From the NCBI RefSeq assembly GCF_018129085.1, contig NZ_JAAGBB010000002.1, positions 181,183 to 245,182 of the forward strand: 64,000 bases of DNA. The letters are read 5' to 3'. A program made the position numbers and the translations under genes. Below the pieces are notes generated by a model. The model made no database searches, was not told where the DNA came from, and worked only from the letters and a program-made list of their open reading frames with translations. Below are positions 1 through 8,763 of the stretch, piece after piece (position 1 is the stretch's first letter; each line of letters opens with the position of its first letter). This stretch comes from Plastoroseomonas hellenica. Lineage in GTDB: Bacteria; Pseudomonadota; Alphaproteobacteria; Acetobacterales; Acetobacteraceae.

Positions 1-1346
1 ACGTCGCCGGTCAGGCGCGCGGCTTCCAGCGCCGCGTCCACGCGCGGCTCGTTATAGTGCCAGAGGCGGGTGTTCCAGCTTCCGCGCGAATGCAGGAAGG
101 GATAGAGCGCGGTATCGACGGTGGGACGGGCGAAGAAGCCGTCGATATAGATCGGCGCCTTGCCGGAGACCTCCGCGGAATAACGCGCATAGGGCACGCG
201 CTGCACTTCGAACTCGAATCCGGCGGGACGGCCGAGCTGCTGCAAGGCGACGCCGAGCCGCTCACGCAGCGGCCGGCCCACCGGGACCACGATCGGCACC
301 CGGATGCCGCGGGCGTGGCCGGCCTGGGCCAGCAGGCGGCGCGCGCCGGCGACATCGGCGCGCGCCGGGATCGGCACGTCGCCGGCGAAGAAGGGGTGGG
401 TGGGCGGGATCGGGCTCAAGGTCGGCGCGCCTTCGCCGAACAGCACCAGCTCGACGATATCGGCCTTGGGCACCGCGAGGTGCAGGGCCTGGCGCACCCG
501 GATGTCGCTGAAGGGGCCGGTCTGGTTGTTGAGGATCGCGCCATCCCAGGTGGAGGTGGCGATGCTCTCGACCCTGACCGCGCGGTTGTCGCGCAGCGCC
601 CGGACATTCTCAGGCCCGAGGTCCCAGACCACGTCGACATCGCCTGCCTGCAGCGCCGCGACACGCACCGCCATCTCCGGCATGATGCGGATCTCGATCC
701 CATCGAGGCGCGGCTTGCCCGGCTCGAAGTAATCCGGGTTCCGCGCCAGCAGCATGCGGTCGCCGGGGGTGTAGCTGCGGAACATGAAGGGGCCGGTGCC
801 GACCGGTTGCGTCGCCTGGGTGCCGAAGGCCTCCCGCGGCACGATCTTCGCCTGGCGGTCCGACAGGATGTCGGCGAAGCCGCCATAGGGGTAGGAGAGG
901 TTGAACACGACGGTATAGGCGTCGGGCGCGTCCATCCCGGCGATCATGTCGTAGTTGCTGCGCGCGGCCGAGGCGGTCTCGGGATCCATGATGCGGCGGA
1001 AATTCGCGATGACGTCGGCCGCCTCCATCTCCCGCCCACCGTGGAACTTCACGCCGCGCCGCAGGCGGAAGGTCCAGGTCTTCAGATCCTCGGAATAGCT
1101 CCAGGACTCCGCCAGATCGGGTTCGATCTGCATGTCCTCGCGCATGCGGGTCAGGCCGTTGAAGACCAGGACATCGTAGATGTACTCCTCGCCCGTCGTC
1201 GTCTTATGGACGTCGAGCATGCGCAGGTTGCTGCCCACGACGATGCGCAGCACCCCGCCGCCGGCCTGGGCGCTGGCCGGCCGCGACAGGCTGGCCGCCG
1301 CGACGATAGCCGGAAGGGCGAGGATGTCGCGTCGCATGAGAGGCAT
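1..1346 (-). CDS. ABC transporter solute-binding protein, family 5 (peptide/nickel type), C-terminus cut off
   Basis: This is a periplasmic binding protein of the SBP_bac_5 (DppA/OppA-like) family, which delivers peptides, opines, nickel chelates or similar solutes to an ABC permease. The first 448 residues are present and the gene runs off the left edge. It starts with MRRD and a hydrophobic stretch ending in SRPASAQA, a Sec/Tat-like signal peptide. After it come LRIVVGSNLRMLDVH, a GEEYIYDVLVFNGLTR block, LAESW...WTFRLRRGVKFHGG and VGTGPFMFRSYTPGDRM, all typical of the family. The ATG at 1346 is followed by a second Met three codons later. The permease and ATPase genes, if linked, would lie outside the window. 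The substrate cannot be told from sequence. Confidence 0.9.
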   Translation of the reverse strand, partial: MPLMRRDILALPAIVAAASLSRPASAQAGGGVLRIVVGSNLRMLDVHKTTTGEEYIYDVLVFNGLTRMREDMQIEPDLAESWSYSEDLKTWTFRLRRGVKFHGGREMEAADVIANFRRIMDPETASAARSNYDMIAGMDAPDAYTVVFNLSYPYGGFADILSDRQAKIVPREAFGTQATQPVGTGPFMFRSYTPGDRMLLARNPDYFEPGKPRLDGIEIRIMPEMAVRVAALQAGDVDVVWDLGPENVRALRDNRAVRVESIATSTWDGAILNNQTGPFSDIRVRQALHLAVPKADIVELVLFGEGAPTLSPIPPTHPFFAGDVPIPARADVAGARRLLAQAGHARGIRVPIVVPVGRPLRERLGVALQQLGRPAGFEFEVQRVPYARYSAEVSGKAPIYIDGFFARPTVDTALYPFLHSRGSWNTRLWHYNEPRVDAALEAARLTGD

Positions 1347-1627
1347 CGTGGATCTCCGCATATCCGGATGGCGCGTGCCGGCCAGGGCAGTGGTGCGGGC
1401 GACTCTCTGCATGCAGGGCGCGCGGATCGAGGATTTTATGGGCCACCTTGCGTGAATTCGGGGGCTCCCAATCCGCCACTGCCCAAACCGGCGGCAGGGA
1501 TCGCCGATGTTGCGGAAGGCCGTGGCGGAACGGGGACCGATGCCGGGTGCAAGCGCGCCATCGCCCGCGCGGCACGGCCATTGCTTGATCCGGAGGTCCC
1601 GGACCGCGGCAGCCCGCGCAGGAGAAT

Positions 1628-2941
1628 GTGGTGGCGCCTTCGCGCAAGATGCATCTCGTCGCCTATCTGAAGACCGCACCGACCGCGAGCTATGCGCCGG
1701 GATGGCGCCATCCCGGCGCGTCGCTGCACGACATCTGGTCGCCCGAGCGCTACGAGAACCTCGCCCGGCTGCTGGAACATGCCCGCTTCGATGCCGGCTT
1801 CTTCGCCGATGGCCTCGGCGTGCCGGACACCTACAAGAAGAGCTTCGCGGATTATCTCGGGCGCGGCGGCCAGGTGAGCCTGCTGGACCCGATGACGGTG
1901 CTGCCCTTGATGGCGCGGGTGACGACGCATCTCGGCCTGGCGCCGACCATGTCCACGAGTTTCAACGGGCCTTATCAGCTCGCCCGCAGCCTGGGCTCCC
2001 TCGACCTGCTGAGCGGCGGCCGTGCCGCCTGGAACGTCGTCACCTCGGCGACGGAGTTCGAGGCGCGCAACTGCGGGATGGAAGGCCTGCCCCCCAAGGA
2101 CGAGCGTTACGACCGCGCCGATGAGGTGTTGGAGGCCTGTTTCGCGCTTTGGGACGGCTGGGATGCGGATGCGGTGGTGCTGGATCGGGAGCGCGGCGTC
2201 TTTGTGGACGCCACCAAGGTGCGCTACGCGGATTACGTGGGCCGCTATGTCCGGGTGCGGGGGCCGCTCTCCATTCCGCGCAGCCCGCAGGGGCGGCCGG
2301 TGATCCTGCAGGCCGGCTCCTCCCCGCGCGGCCGCGCCTTCTCGGCCCGCTGGGCGGAGATGATCTTCTGCTCCCATGCGACCAAGGAGGATGCGCTCGT
2401 CTATGCCGCGGACATCCGCCGGCGGCTCGAGGCGCAGGGCCGCGCGCCGGAGGATTGCAAGATCCTGCCGTCGCTGTCCGTGGTGATCGCCGAGACGGAA
2501 TCGATCGCCAGGGAGAAGGCCGCCTTCCTGGATTCATTGATGGACCCGGAGTTGGTGCTGGCCTCCAGCTCCGAGCTGCTCGGCGTCGATCTCAGCACCA
2601 TCGAGACGGCGGAGCAGGCGGAGGCTGCTGCCGGCAATCATGGCATCGCGGGGTCGCGGGACCGCATGAGCCAGGTCGCGAAGCAGCAGGGCATCACCTT
2701 CGCGCAGGCGGTCCGCAAGCCGCGCGGCCTCATCGCCGGCACGCCGGCGATGATCGCCGACCTGATGGAGGATTGGTTCACCTCCGGCGCCTGCGACGGC
2801 TTCGTGCTGCCACCGACCGTCTTCCCCGCAACCTATGAGGAGGTCGGGCGCATGCTGGTGCCGGAACTGCAGCGACGCGGGTTGTTTCGCACGGAGTATG
2901 CGGGCCGCACCTTGCGGGAGAACCTGGCCAACCCTGGTTAA
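1628..2941 (+). CDS. LLM-class FMN-dependent monooxygenase (NtaA/SnaA/DszA family)
   Basis: A predicted flavin monooxygenase of the bacterial luciferase superfamily, 437 residues, the usual length for the nitrilotriacetate monooxygenase A / DszA / SnaA branch. These enzymes oxidise amines, sulfur heterocycles or other small organics with FMNH2 from a separate reductase. Branch features are the N-terminal HLVAYLKTAPTASYAPGWRHP, the ARFDAGFFADGLG strand, LGLAPTMSTSFNGPYQLAR, GRAAWNVVTS and the RPVILQAGSSPRGRAFSARWAE block near the middle. No reductase gene is adjacent. The start is a GTG at 1628, with a second GTG at 1631 better spaced from GGAG at 1621; an ATG at 1649 is also possible. Its last bases overlap the convergent small membrane-protein gene. 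The substrate is unknown. Confidence 0.9.
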   Translation: MVAPSRKMHLVAYLKTAPTASYAPGWRHPGASLHDIWSPERYENLARLLEHARFDAGFFADGLGVPDTYKKSFADYLGRGGQVSLLDPMTVLPLMARVTTHLGLAPTMSTSFNGPYQLARSLGSLDLLSGGRAAWNVVTSATEFEARNCGMEGLPPKDERYDRADEVLEACFALWDGWDADAVVLDRERGVFVDATKVRYADYVGRYVRVRGPLSIPRSPQGRPVILQAGSSPRGRAFSARWAEMIFCSHATKEDALVYAADIRRRLEAQGRAPEDCKILPSLSVVIAETESIAREKAAFLDSLMDPELVLASSSELLGVDLSTIETAEQAEAAAGNHGIAGSRDRMSQVAKQQGITFAQAVRKPRGLIAGTPAMIADLMEDWFTSGACDGFVLPPTVFPATYEEVGRMLVPELQRRGLFRTEYAGRTLRENLANPG

Positions 2942-3147
2942 TGCCGGCCGGTGCGGCTGACGTTGAACAGCAGGATGCCAGTGCAGCCGGCAAGCAAGGC
3001 GGGACCGGCGATCGCGGCCGACAGCCATGGCGCCAATGTCATGGCGACGCCGATGACGGCGCAGCACAGCAGCAGCGCGAGCGCCAGCGCCCCGTCATCC
3101 ACGAAGAGCCCGAGCAATTCGGACCCGACCGCGCGCAGCATGCGCAT
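2938..3147 (-). CDS. Small two-helix membrane protein, unknown function
   Basis: A 69-residue protein with two predicted membrane helices (about residues 17-39 and 42-62) and little else. Its ATG shares a base with the TGA stop of the upstream membrane-protein gene (TGATG), so the two are probably translationally coupled and may form one complex. It overlaps the end of the convergent monooxygenase gene by four bases. I do not recognise a family. The coupling is the main argument that it is real. Confidence 0.6.
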   Translation of the reverse strand: MRMLRAVGSELLGLFVDDGALALALLLCCAVIGVAMTLAPWLSAAIAGPALLAGCTGILLFNVSRTGRH

Positions 3148-3899
3148 CAGCGGACTCCCTCCACCTGTCGTGATGGCGCCGCCAGCCGGATGCCGAGCAG
3201 GGCTGCCGCCAGCAGCACCGCCGCGATGCCGAGCAATGCGAGATCATGGCCCGGCCAGTCGATGCCGAGGCCTTCGCCGGTCCAGTAGATGCCGAAGGCC
3301 GAGATCAGCACACCGACGCTGAACTTCAGCGTGTTCTCCGGCACGCGTGCGAGCGGCTTGCGGACCGCGACCGCGGCGATGGCGACGAGGATCGCGGCCG
3401 CCAATGCGCCGCCTGCCGCCGCGGGGATCAGCGCCGGGCTGCCGGCTGCCACCGCCAGCACCAGGAAAGCGACCTCCACGCCTTCGAGCAGCACCGCCTT
3501 GAAGGCGGTGACTGTTGCGACGGGATCGAGGCCGCAGCGCGCCGTCGCCCGCGCGAGCCCGAGATTCGCCGTCTCGCTGCGGAATACCTTCTCCTCGTCG
3601 TGCAGCGGGATGACGCCGGCACCGCGCAGGATCGCCTTGCGCAGCCAGCGCATGCCGAAGAGCAGCAGCAACAGGCCCACGAAGAGCTGCAGCGCCTGTT
3701 CCGGAAGCCGCGACAGGGCTGGGCCGAGCGCCAGCACGAGCAGGACCAGCACGGCCAGCGCCAGGCCGGTGCCGGTGAGGGCGGCGCGCCAGCCGCGCAC
3801 GGTACCGACCGCCAGCACGATGGTGGCCGCTTCCACGCATTCCACGAGGGAGGCGAAGAAAGCCGCGCCGATGATGGGCGCGAGTTCGATCCAGGTCAT
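3147..3899 (-). CDS. Multi-pass membrane protein, COG4280-like, possible FTR1-type ion permease
   Basis: A 250-residue integral membrane protein with about seven hydrophobic segments. Two internal segments resemble each other: SLVECVEAATIVLAVG near residue 17 and AVLLEGVEVAFLVLAV near residue 120. Each carries a Glu pair (E-x-x-E spacing) within a helix, reminiscent of the REGLEA motifs of FTR1 iron permeases and of uncharacterised COG4280 membrane proteins. I infer a duplicated-fold transporter, possibly for a cation; the substrate is not known. The gene lies 18 bp downstream of an RpiR-type regulator on the same strand and is coupled to the small membrane gene after it, so regulator, transporter and small subunit may be one operon. 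Confidence 0.7.
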   Translation of the reverse strand: MTWIELAPIIGAAFFASLVECVEAATIVLAVGTVRGWRAALTGTGLALAVLVLLVLALGPALSRLPEQALQLFVGLLLLLFGMRWLRKAILRGAGVIPLHDEEKVFRSETANLGLARATARCGLDPVATVTAFKAVLLEGVEVAFLVLAVAAGSPALIPAAAGGALAAAILVAIAAVAVRKPLARVPENTLKFSVGVLISAFGIYWTGEGLGIDWPGHDLALLGIAAVLLAAALLGIRLAAPSRQVEGVR

Positions 3900-3917
3900 G
3901 CTGCGATATCCCTCCTG

Positions 3918-4820
3918 TCAGCCGATATCCTGGCGGCCGCCCGCAATGGCGGCGCGCAGATCGTTTAGGTGGTCGAGCGACGCGAGCGCGCGCTCGCCAT
4001 CCAGCGCGGCAAGGCCCATGACCAGCGCCTCCAGCGCGGCCAAGGTCGCGCCATGCAGCGCGACGCGCCGGGCGCGGCCGCGGCGCGCCGGAATCACCAC
4101 ATCGGCATGGCGGGCGAGCGCGCGATCAAGGCTGTCGGTCACCAGGACCAGCGGCAGGGCCAGGCGCCGCGCCTCGCCGAAGACGGTGGCGACCTCGCGA
4201 TAGGCGCGGCCATAGGCCAGCACCAGCAGCGCGTCGCCGGCGCCGAGATCCAGCAACTGGTCCGCTAGCGCGATGCCGCTGGCGTTCAGCGTGCGGGTGG
4301 CGCGGCCGGCGCGGCCGAGCAGGGTCGTGACATAGCGGGCCAGGGCGGCGGAGGGGCCGATCCCGAAGACCAGGATGCGGCGCGCGGGATGCAGGGCCAG
4401 GGCGGCGGCGCGCAGACTGGCCTGGGCCTCGGGCGCGGCGATCGCCTCTATCGCTTCGCGTTGCGCCTCGATCGCGATGGCAATGGCGCGCCCTGCTTCC
4501 TCGCCGGCTTCGGCCAGGCTGCGGCGCATCGCCTCGGCGGGCGTCGCCGGGTTCGCAGCCAGCGTGGCGGCCAGCATGCGCTTGAGCTCGGGCAGGCCGC
4601 CGAAGCCCATGGCCTGCACGGCCCGCACCACGGTGGCGTCGGAGGTGCCGATGCGGGATGCGAGATCGGCGGCGGAGCTGGCGAGGGTGAGGGCGCGATT
4701 CTCGGTTATGAAGCGCGCGACGCGTCGGGCCGCCGGCGGCAGCGCCGCCTGCGTCCGGGCGAGATGGGCGCCGAAGGCGTCTTCGGCGATCGCCGGGCTA
4801 TCGGGGTCGGCGGGTGGCAT
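3918..4820 (-). CDS. MurR/RpiR family transcriptional regulator
   Basis: A 300-residue regulator with the two-domain RpiR plan: an N-terminal helix-turn-helix (about residues 20-95, with LASRIGTSDATVVRAVQAMGF as the HTH signature) and a C-terminal SIS sugar-phosphate-isomerase domain (about residues 135-270, starting near RRILVFGIGPSAALARYVTT). Such regulators sense phosphosugars or other small metabolites through the SIS domain. It is followed after 18 bp by a membrane-protein gene. The Bug-HyuA-HyuB operon ends 110 bp upstream on the same strand with a strong hairpin in between, so the regulator may have its own promoter. An octamer, GCTCATAG, occurs just upstream of it and again upstream of the Bug-Hyu operon. 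Confidence 0.92.
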   Translation of the reverse strand: MPPADPDSPAIAEDAFGAHLARTQAALPPAARRVARFITENRALTLASSAADLASRIGTSDATVVRAVQAMGFGGLPELKRMLAATLAANPATPAEAMRRSLAEAGEEAGRAIAIAIEAQREAIEAIAAPEAQASLRAAALALHPARRILVFGIGPSAALARYVTTLLGRAGRATRTLNASGIALADQLLDLGAGDALLVLAYGRAYREVATVFGEARRLALPLVLVTDSLDRALARHADVVIPARRGRARRVALHGATLAALEALVMGLAALDGERALASLDHLNDLRAAIAGGRQDIG

Positions 4821-4851
4821 CGGCTCCTCCGGTCGAGGAGACGTATGCTAC

Positions 4852-4861
4852 ATGCTCATAG
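4852..4861. promoter_or_regulatory. Candidate RpiR operator half-site ATGCTCATAG
   Basis: The octamer GCTCATAG lies about 30 bp upstream of the RpiR-type regulator start. The same octamer, also preceded by an ATG-like triplet, occurs at 9848-9855 upstream of the Bug-HyuA-HyuB operon. One shared octamer is weak evidence; assignment to this regulator is inference. Confidence 0.25.
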
Positions 4862-4892
4862 ATTTGGTAGTGAATATTACTTAACCCCGCAG

Positions 4893-4916
4893 CCGGCGCC
4901 GCGGGAGCGGCGCCGG
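4893..4916 (-). terminator. Hairpin terminator after the hydantoinase operon
   Basis: A perfect 10-bp stem, CCGGCGCCGC pairing with GCGGCGCCGG around a GGGA loop, lies 14 bp beyond the HyuB stop codon on the transcribed (minus) strand. The T-tract after it is poor, so termination may be partial or factor-dependent. Confidence 0.6.
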
Positions 4917-4930
4917 CCGGCTGTCCCTCC

Positions 4931-6646
4931 TCAGCGTGCGGCGCGCAGACGCGCCGTCGCCTCCGCATCGGGCTCGCCGGCGGCGGTGAGCGCGACGCCG
5001 TACTGCGCCCTGGCCTGCTCCGGGGCGATCAGGCCGAAGCGCACGTCGCGCGCGACCTGCGCCGGGTCGCGCGCGAAGGGATCGCCATAGCCGCCGCCGC
5101 CCGGCATTTCGACGATCAGCCGGTCGCCGGCGGGGATGACCTGGAAGCCCTTCACCTTCATGGCACCGCCGGAGCCGAGGCTGAGGCTGCCCGTCGCGCC
5201 GGGCGCGCCGCCATGCCGGCCGCGCGCGGGATATTCGCCGCGTTCGAACCGCGCCTGGATGCCGAAGGCCGTGCCTTCGCGGTTGGCGATCTCCATGCGC
5301 TGGCCGAGCCCGCCGCGCTGCCGGCCGGCGCCGCCCGAGCCCTGGCGCAACTCCTTCCTCCAGACGACGAGCGGTGTGATCGCCTCGGTGATCTCGACCG
5401 GCACGTTGCGCACGCCCGACGGGAAGGGTGTCGCCGAAAGCCCATCCTGCTTCGGCCGCGCGCCGGCGCCGCCGGAATGGAAGGTGGTCACGTTGAAGCT
5501 GCGGATCGCGCTGCCCTCGGTGCCGGTCAGCCCATGGCCGGCGAGCAGGCTCAGGTTCCAGAGGCTCGAGGTGCCCTCGGCCGGCACCAGATCCGGGATC
5601 GCCTGATCGAGGCAGCCATAGACCACGTCCGGCAGCATGTGGCCGATGACCGATCGCGCATAGACTGCGGCCGGATGCGGCGCATTGACGATGGTGTTCT
5701 CCGGCGCGGTGACGATGACGGCGTCGAGCGTGCCGGTGTTGTTCGGGATCCAGGGCGCCAGCGCTGCCTTCACGCCAAAGGAGGTATAGGCTTCCGTGTA
5801 GCAGATCGGGCAGTTGATGGCGTAGCGCGACAGGCCGGAGGTGCCGGTGAAATCGACCAGCACGCGATCGCCGGCAATGGTCAGCGTCGCGGCGAGCGTC
5901 ACCGGCGCCTCGAAGCCGTCGATCGTCATGCTTGCGCTCCAGCGTCCCTGCGGCAGCTTCGCGATGACATCGGCCATGGCGCGGCGGCTGCGGGCGATGA
6001 CCTGCTCGCCGAGCTCCTGGAGGTCGGTCAGGTGATACTCGCGCATCATCTCGACCAGGCGGACGCCGCCCTTCTCGTTGCAGGCGATCAGCGCGTAGAT
6101 GTCGCCCACCACCTGCACCGGCTCACGCACATTGGCGCGCACCATGCCGATCAGGTCCTCGTTCATCCGGCCTTCGCGCACCAGGTACATCAGCGGGATG
6201 TAGAGGCCTTCGTGGTAGATCTGCCGGCCCTCGGCGCTGACGCCGAGGCCGCCGATATCGACCACATGCGTCGTGCTGGCGAACAGCGCGACCGCCTGGC
6301 CATCAAGGAAGATCGGCGTCACCACCGTCAGGTCGAAGAGGTGGCCGGTGCCCTTCCAGGGGTCGTTGGTGATCAGGACGTCGCCGTCCTTCAGCGTCTC
6401 GGCCGGGAAGTCGTTCAGGAAATGGACGACCGCGCGGGCCATGGAGTTGATGTGGCCGGGCGTGCCGGTGACTGCCTGGGCCAGCATCCGACCCTGCATG
6501 TCGAAGACGCCGGCCGAGATGTCGCCGGCCTCGCGCGCCGCGGTGCTGAAGGCGGTGCGGACCAGGGTCTGCGCCTGCTCCTCCACCACCGAGAGGAGGC
6601 GGTTCCAGAGGATCTGGATCTCGATCTCGCCGAGGGTGTTGCTCAT
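4931..6646 (-). CDS. hyuB: Hydantoinase B / 5-oxoprolinase, ATP-dependent ring-opening subunit
   Basis: A 571-residue HyuB-family subunit. With HyuA it forms a cytoplasmic ATP-dependent amidohydrolase that opens hydantoin, N-methylhydantoin, 5-oxoproline or similar cyclic amide rings; relatives also include the acetone and acetophenone carboxylases. Family features include VVEEQAQTLVRTAFSTAAREAGDISAGVFD at the N-terminus, GTPGHINSMARAV, a DVLITNDPWKGTGHLFDLTVVTP block, HVVDIGG, and GGGYGDPFARDP near the C-terminus. Its start overlaps the end of hyuA by four bases (ATGA), typical of coupled subunits. The exact substrate cannot be read from sequence; the linked Bug protein suggests it is imported. 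Confidence 0.92.
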   Translation of the reverse strand: MSNTLGEIEIQILWNRLLSVVEEQAQTLVRTAFSTAAREAGDISAGVFDMQGRMLAQAVTGTPGHINSMARAVVHFLNDFPAETLKDGDVLITNDPWKGTGHLFDLTVVTPIFLDGQAVALFASTTHVVDIGGLGVSAEGRQIYHEGLYIPLMYLVREGRMNEDLIGMVRANVREPVQVVGDIYALIACNEKGGVRLVEMMREYHLTDLQELGEQVIARSRRAMADVIAKLPQGRWSASMTIDGFEAPVTLAATLTIAGDRVLVDFTGTSGLSRYAINCPICYTEAYTSFGVKAALAPWIPNNTGTLDAVIVTAPENTIVNAPHPAAVYARSVIGHMLPDVVYGCLDQAIPDLVPAEGTSSLWNLSLLAGHGLTGTEGSAIRSFNVTTFHSGGAGARPKQDGLSATPFPSGVRNVPVEITEAITPLVVWRKELRQGSGGAGRQRGGLGQRMEIANREGTAFGIQARFERGEYPARGRHGGAPGATGSLSLGSGGAMKVKGFQVIPAGDRLIVEMPGGGGYGDPFARDPAQVARDVRFGLIAPEQARAQYGVALTAAGEPDAEATARLRAAR

Positions 6647-8721
6647 CGGGCGGTCCTCTCGATCAGGATATGGCCGGCGGCGTTCGGCCCGGCCTGGAAG
6701 CCCAGCGGGACGAGGGTGGAGGTCTCGGCCTCCACGATCACCGCCGGGCCCTGGATGCGGGCACCGGCGGGCAGTGCGGCGCGCTCGTAGATCGCGGCCT
6801 CCAGCGCGGTCCCGGTGCCGGGGTCGATCAGGCTGCGCCGGCCGGAGGGCGCGGGCGCCGCGGCCGGTGGCGGGTCCGGGATGCGGGCCGGCAGCGGCTT
6901 GGCTTCCGCCAGCGACAGCGTCCAGGTCAGCGCCTCGATCTCGAGCTTCGGGATCGTGCGGCCATAGAGCGCGTGGTAGGTCGCCTCGAAGGCAGCGCGG
7001 AACACCGCGACGTCACCGGCGCCATAGACACCATCCGGCAGGATGACCGGCACCTCATGCCCCTGGCCGCGATAGCGCATGAAGCCGGTGCGCACCTCCT
7101 GCAGCGCGACATCAGGGGCGCCGAGCCGGACCACCGCCTCCGCCTCCTCGCGCATCGCGGCGAAGAGGTCGTTGACCAGCCCGGCGTCGAAGGCGTTGAG
7201 GCTGACGAGGCGCGTGCGCACCACCTCATAGCCGATCGGCGCACCGAGGAAGCCATGCGCGGAACCGACGCCGGCGCCGACCGGCACCAGCACCCGATCG
7301 ATGCCGAGCTTCTGCGCCATGCGCGCGGCGTGCAGGGGTGCCGCGCCACCGAAGGCGATCATGGTGCGGCCGGCCGTCTCCTTGCCGTTCTCCACCGCAT
7401 GGACGCGGGCGGCGTTGGCCATGGTCTCGGTGACGATCTCGGTGATGCCGAGCGCGGCCTGCTCCAACGACATCGCGAGCGGGTTGGCGACCGTCTCGGC
7501 GCAGGCGGTGGCGGAAGCCTCCGGGAAGAGGCTGATCTGGCCGCCGGCGAAGTGCGCCGGATCGATCCAGTGCAGCAGCAGGTCGGCGTCCGTCACTGTC
7601 GGCAAGGTGCCGCCGCGGCCATAGCAGGCGGGCCCGGGCATGGAGCCGGCGCTGTCGGGCCCGACGGTGATGCGGGACAGCCCGTCGACGCGGGCGATCG
7701 ATCCGCCGCCGGCGCCGATCTCCACCATGTCGATCACCGGGATGCGCACCGGGATGCCGCTGCCCTTCACGAAGCGGGCGGCGCGCGCGATCTCGAAATG
7801 CCGCGCCTGCTGCGGCTTCATGTCGTCGATCAGGGTGATCTTCGCGGTGGTGCCGCCCATGTCGAAGGCGAGCGCCCGGTCGATGCCGCTTTCGGCTGCG
7901 ATGAGCTGCGCCAGGATGGCGCCGCCCGCCGGCCCGCTCTCGACCAGGCGGATCGGGAAGCGGCGCGCAGTCTCGACCGTGGTGACGCCGCCCGAGGACA
8001 TGATCAGCAGCAGTGGCGCGCGGGAGCCGAGGGCGCTGAGCCCTTCCTCCAGCCGCCGCAGATAGCTCTCCATCAGCGGCAGCACATAGGCGTTGGCGAC
8101 GGTGGTCGAGGTGCGGTCATATTCGCGGATCTCGGGGCAGACCTCGCTCGAGATCGCGATGACCTCGGCCGGCAGGTAGCGGGAGAGGATCTCCTTGGCG
8201 CGGATCTCATGCGCGGCATTCTGGTAGGAATGCAGGAAGGAGATGGCCAGCGCCTCGATGTCGCCGGACGCGACTTGCTTGCCGATCGCGTCGAGCGCTT
8301 CCTCCCGCATCGGCAGCAGCACGGTCCCGTCAGCGGCCATGCGTTCCGGCACCTCGAGCCGCCAGGGGCGGGAGACCAGCGGCTCCGGCCGTTCCATATA
8401 GAGATCGTATTGCTCGAAGCGGTGCTCGTAGGCGATCTCGAGCGAATCGCGGAAGCCTTCGGTGGTCACCAGCGCGGTGCGCGCGCCCTTGCGCTCGATC
8501 AGCGCATTGGTGGCCAGCGTGGTGCCATGGATGACGAGAGCGAGGTCGGCGGCGGTGAGGCCGGCCTGGGCGAGGATGAGGTTGGTGCCCTCCAGCACCG
8601 CGCGTTCCGGCGCGCCATGCGTGGTCAGGACCTTGGTCGAGAACGCGCGTTCCGGAAGTTGCAACACGACGTCGGTGAAGGTGCCGCCGATATCGACGGC
8701 GAGGCGTGCGGTCTGGGTCAT
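6643..8721 (-). CDS. hyuA: Hydantoinase A / 5-oxoprolinase, ATPase subunit
   Basis: A 692-residue HyuA-family subunit with the Hydant_A_N domain first (LAVDIGGTFTDVVLQ, an acetate-kinase/Hsp70-like phosphate motif) and the hydantoinase A domain after it (ALAFDMGGTTAKITLIDD near residue 285, then GAGGGSIARVDGLSRITVGPDSAGSMPGPACYGRGG). It supplies the ATP-binding half of the ring-opening enzyme made with the HyuB subunit next to it. It follows the Bug solute-binding gene after 42 bp on the same strand and overlaps hyuB by four bases, so the order Bug-hyuA-hyuB reads as an uptake-and-opening operon. No carboxylase gamma subunit gene is adjacent, which favours a hydrolase over an acetone-carboxylase-type role. 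Confidence 0.93.
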   Translation of the reverse strand: MTQTARLAVDIGGTFTDVVLQLPERAFSTKVLTTHGAPERAVLEGTNLILAQAGLTAADLALVIHGTTLATNALIERKGARTALVTTEGFRDSLEIAYEHRFEQYDLYMERPEPLVSRPWRLEVPERMAADGTVLLPMREEALDAIGKQVASGDIEALAISFLHSYQNAAHEIRAKEILSRYLPAEVIAISSEVCPEIREYDRTSTTVANAYVLPLMESYLRRLEEGLSALGSRAPLLLIMSSGGVTTVETARRFPIRLVESGPAGGAILAQLIAAESGIDRALAFDMGGTTAKITLIDDMKPQQARHFEIARAARFVKGSGIPVRIPVIDMVEIGAGGGSIARVDGLSRITVGPDSAGSMPGPACYGRGGTLPTVTDADLLLHWIDPAHFAGGQISLFPEASATACAETVANPLAMSLEQAALGITEIVTETMANAARVHAVENGKETAGRTMIAFGGAAPLHAARMAQKLGIDRVLVPVGAGVGSAHGFLGAPIGYEVVRTRLVSLNAFDAGLVNDLFAAMREEAEAVVRLGAPDVALQEVRTGFMRYRGQGHEVPVILPDGVYGAGDVAVFRAAFEATYHALYGRTIPKLEIEALTWTLSLAEAKPLPARIPDPPPAAAPAPSGRRSLIDPGTGTALEAAIYERAALPAGARIQGPAVIVEAETSTLVPLGFQAGPNAAGHILIERTAR

Positions 8722-8763
8722 CGGGTCCTGTGGTGCGGGTGTCGGGTCATGGAAGCGGGTGGG

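Noticed and set aside
1347..1627. Possible small gene in the gap before the LLM monooxygenase
   Set aside because: Short open frames here have no Shine-Dalgarno, no conserved motif and the composition of shadow frames; I see nothing to annotate.
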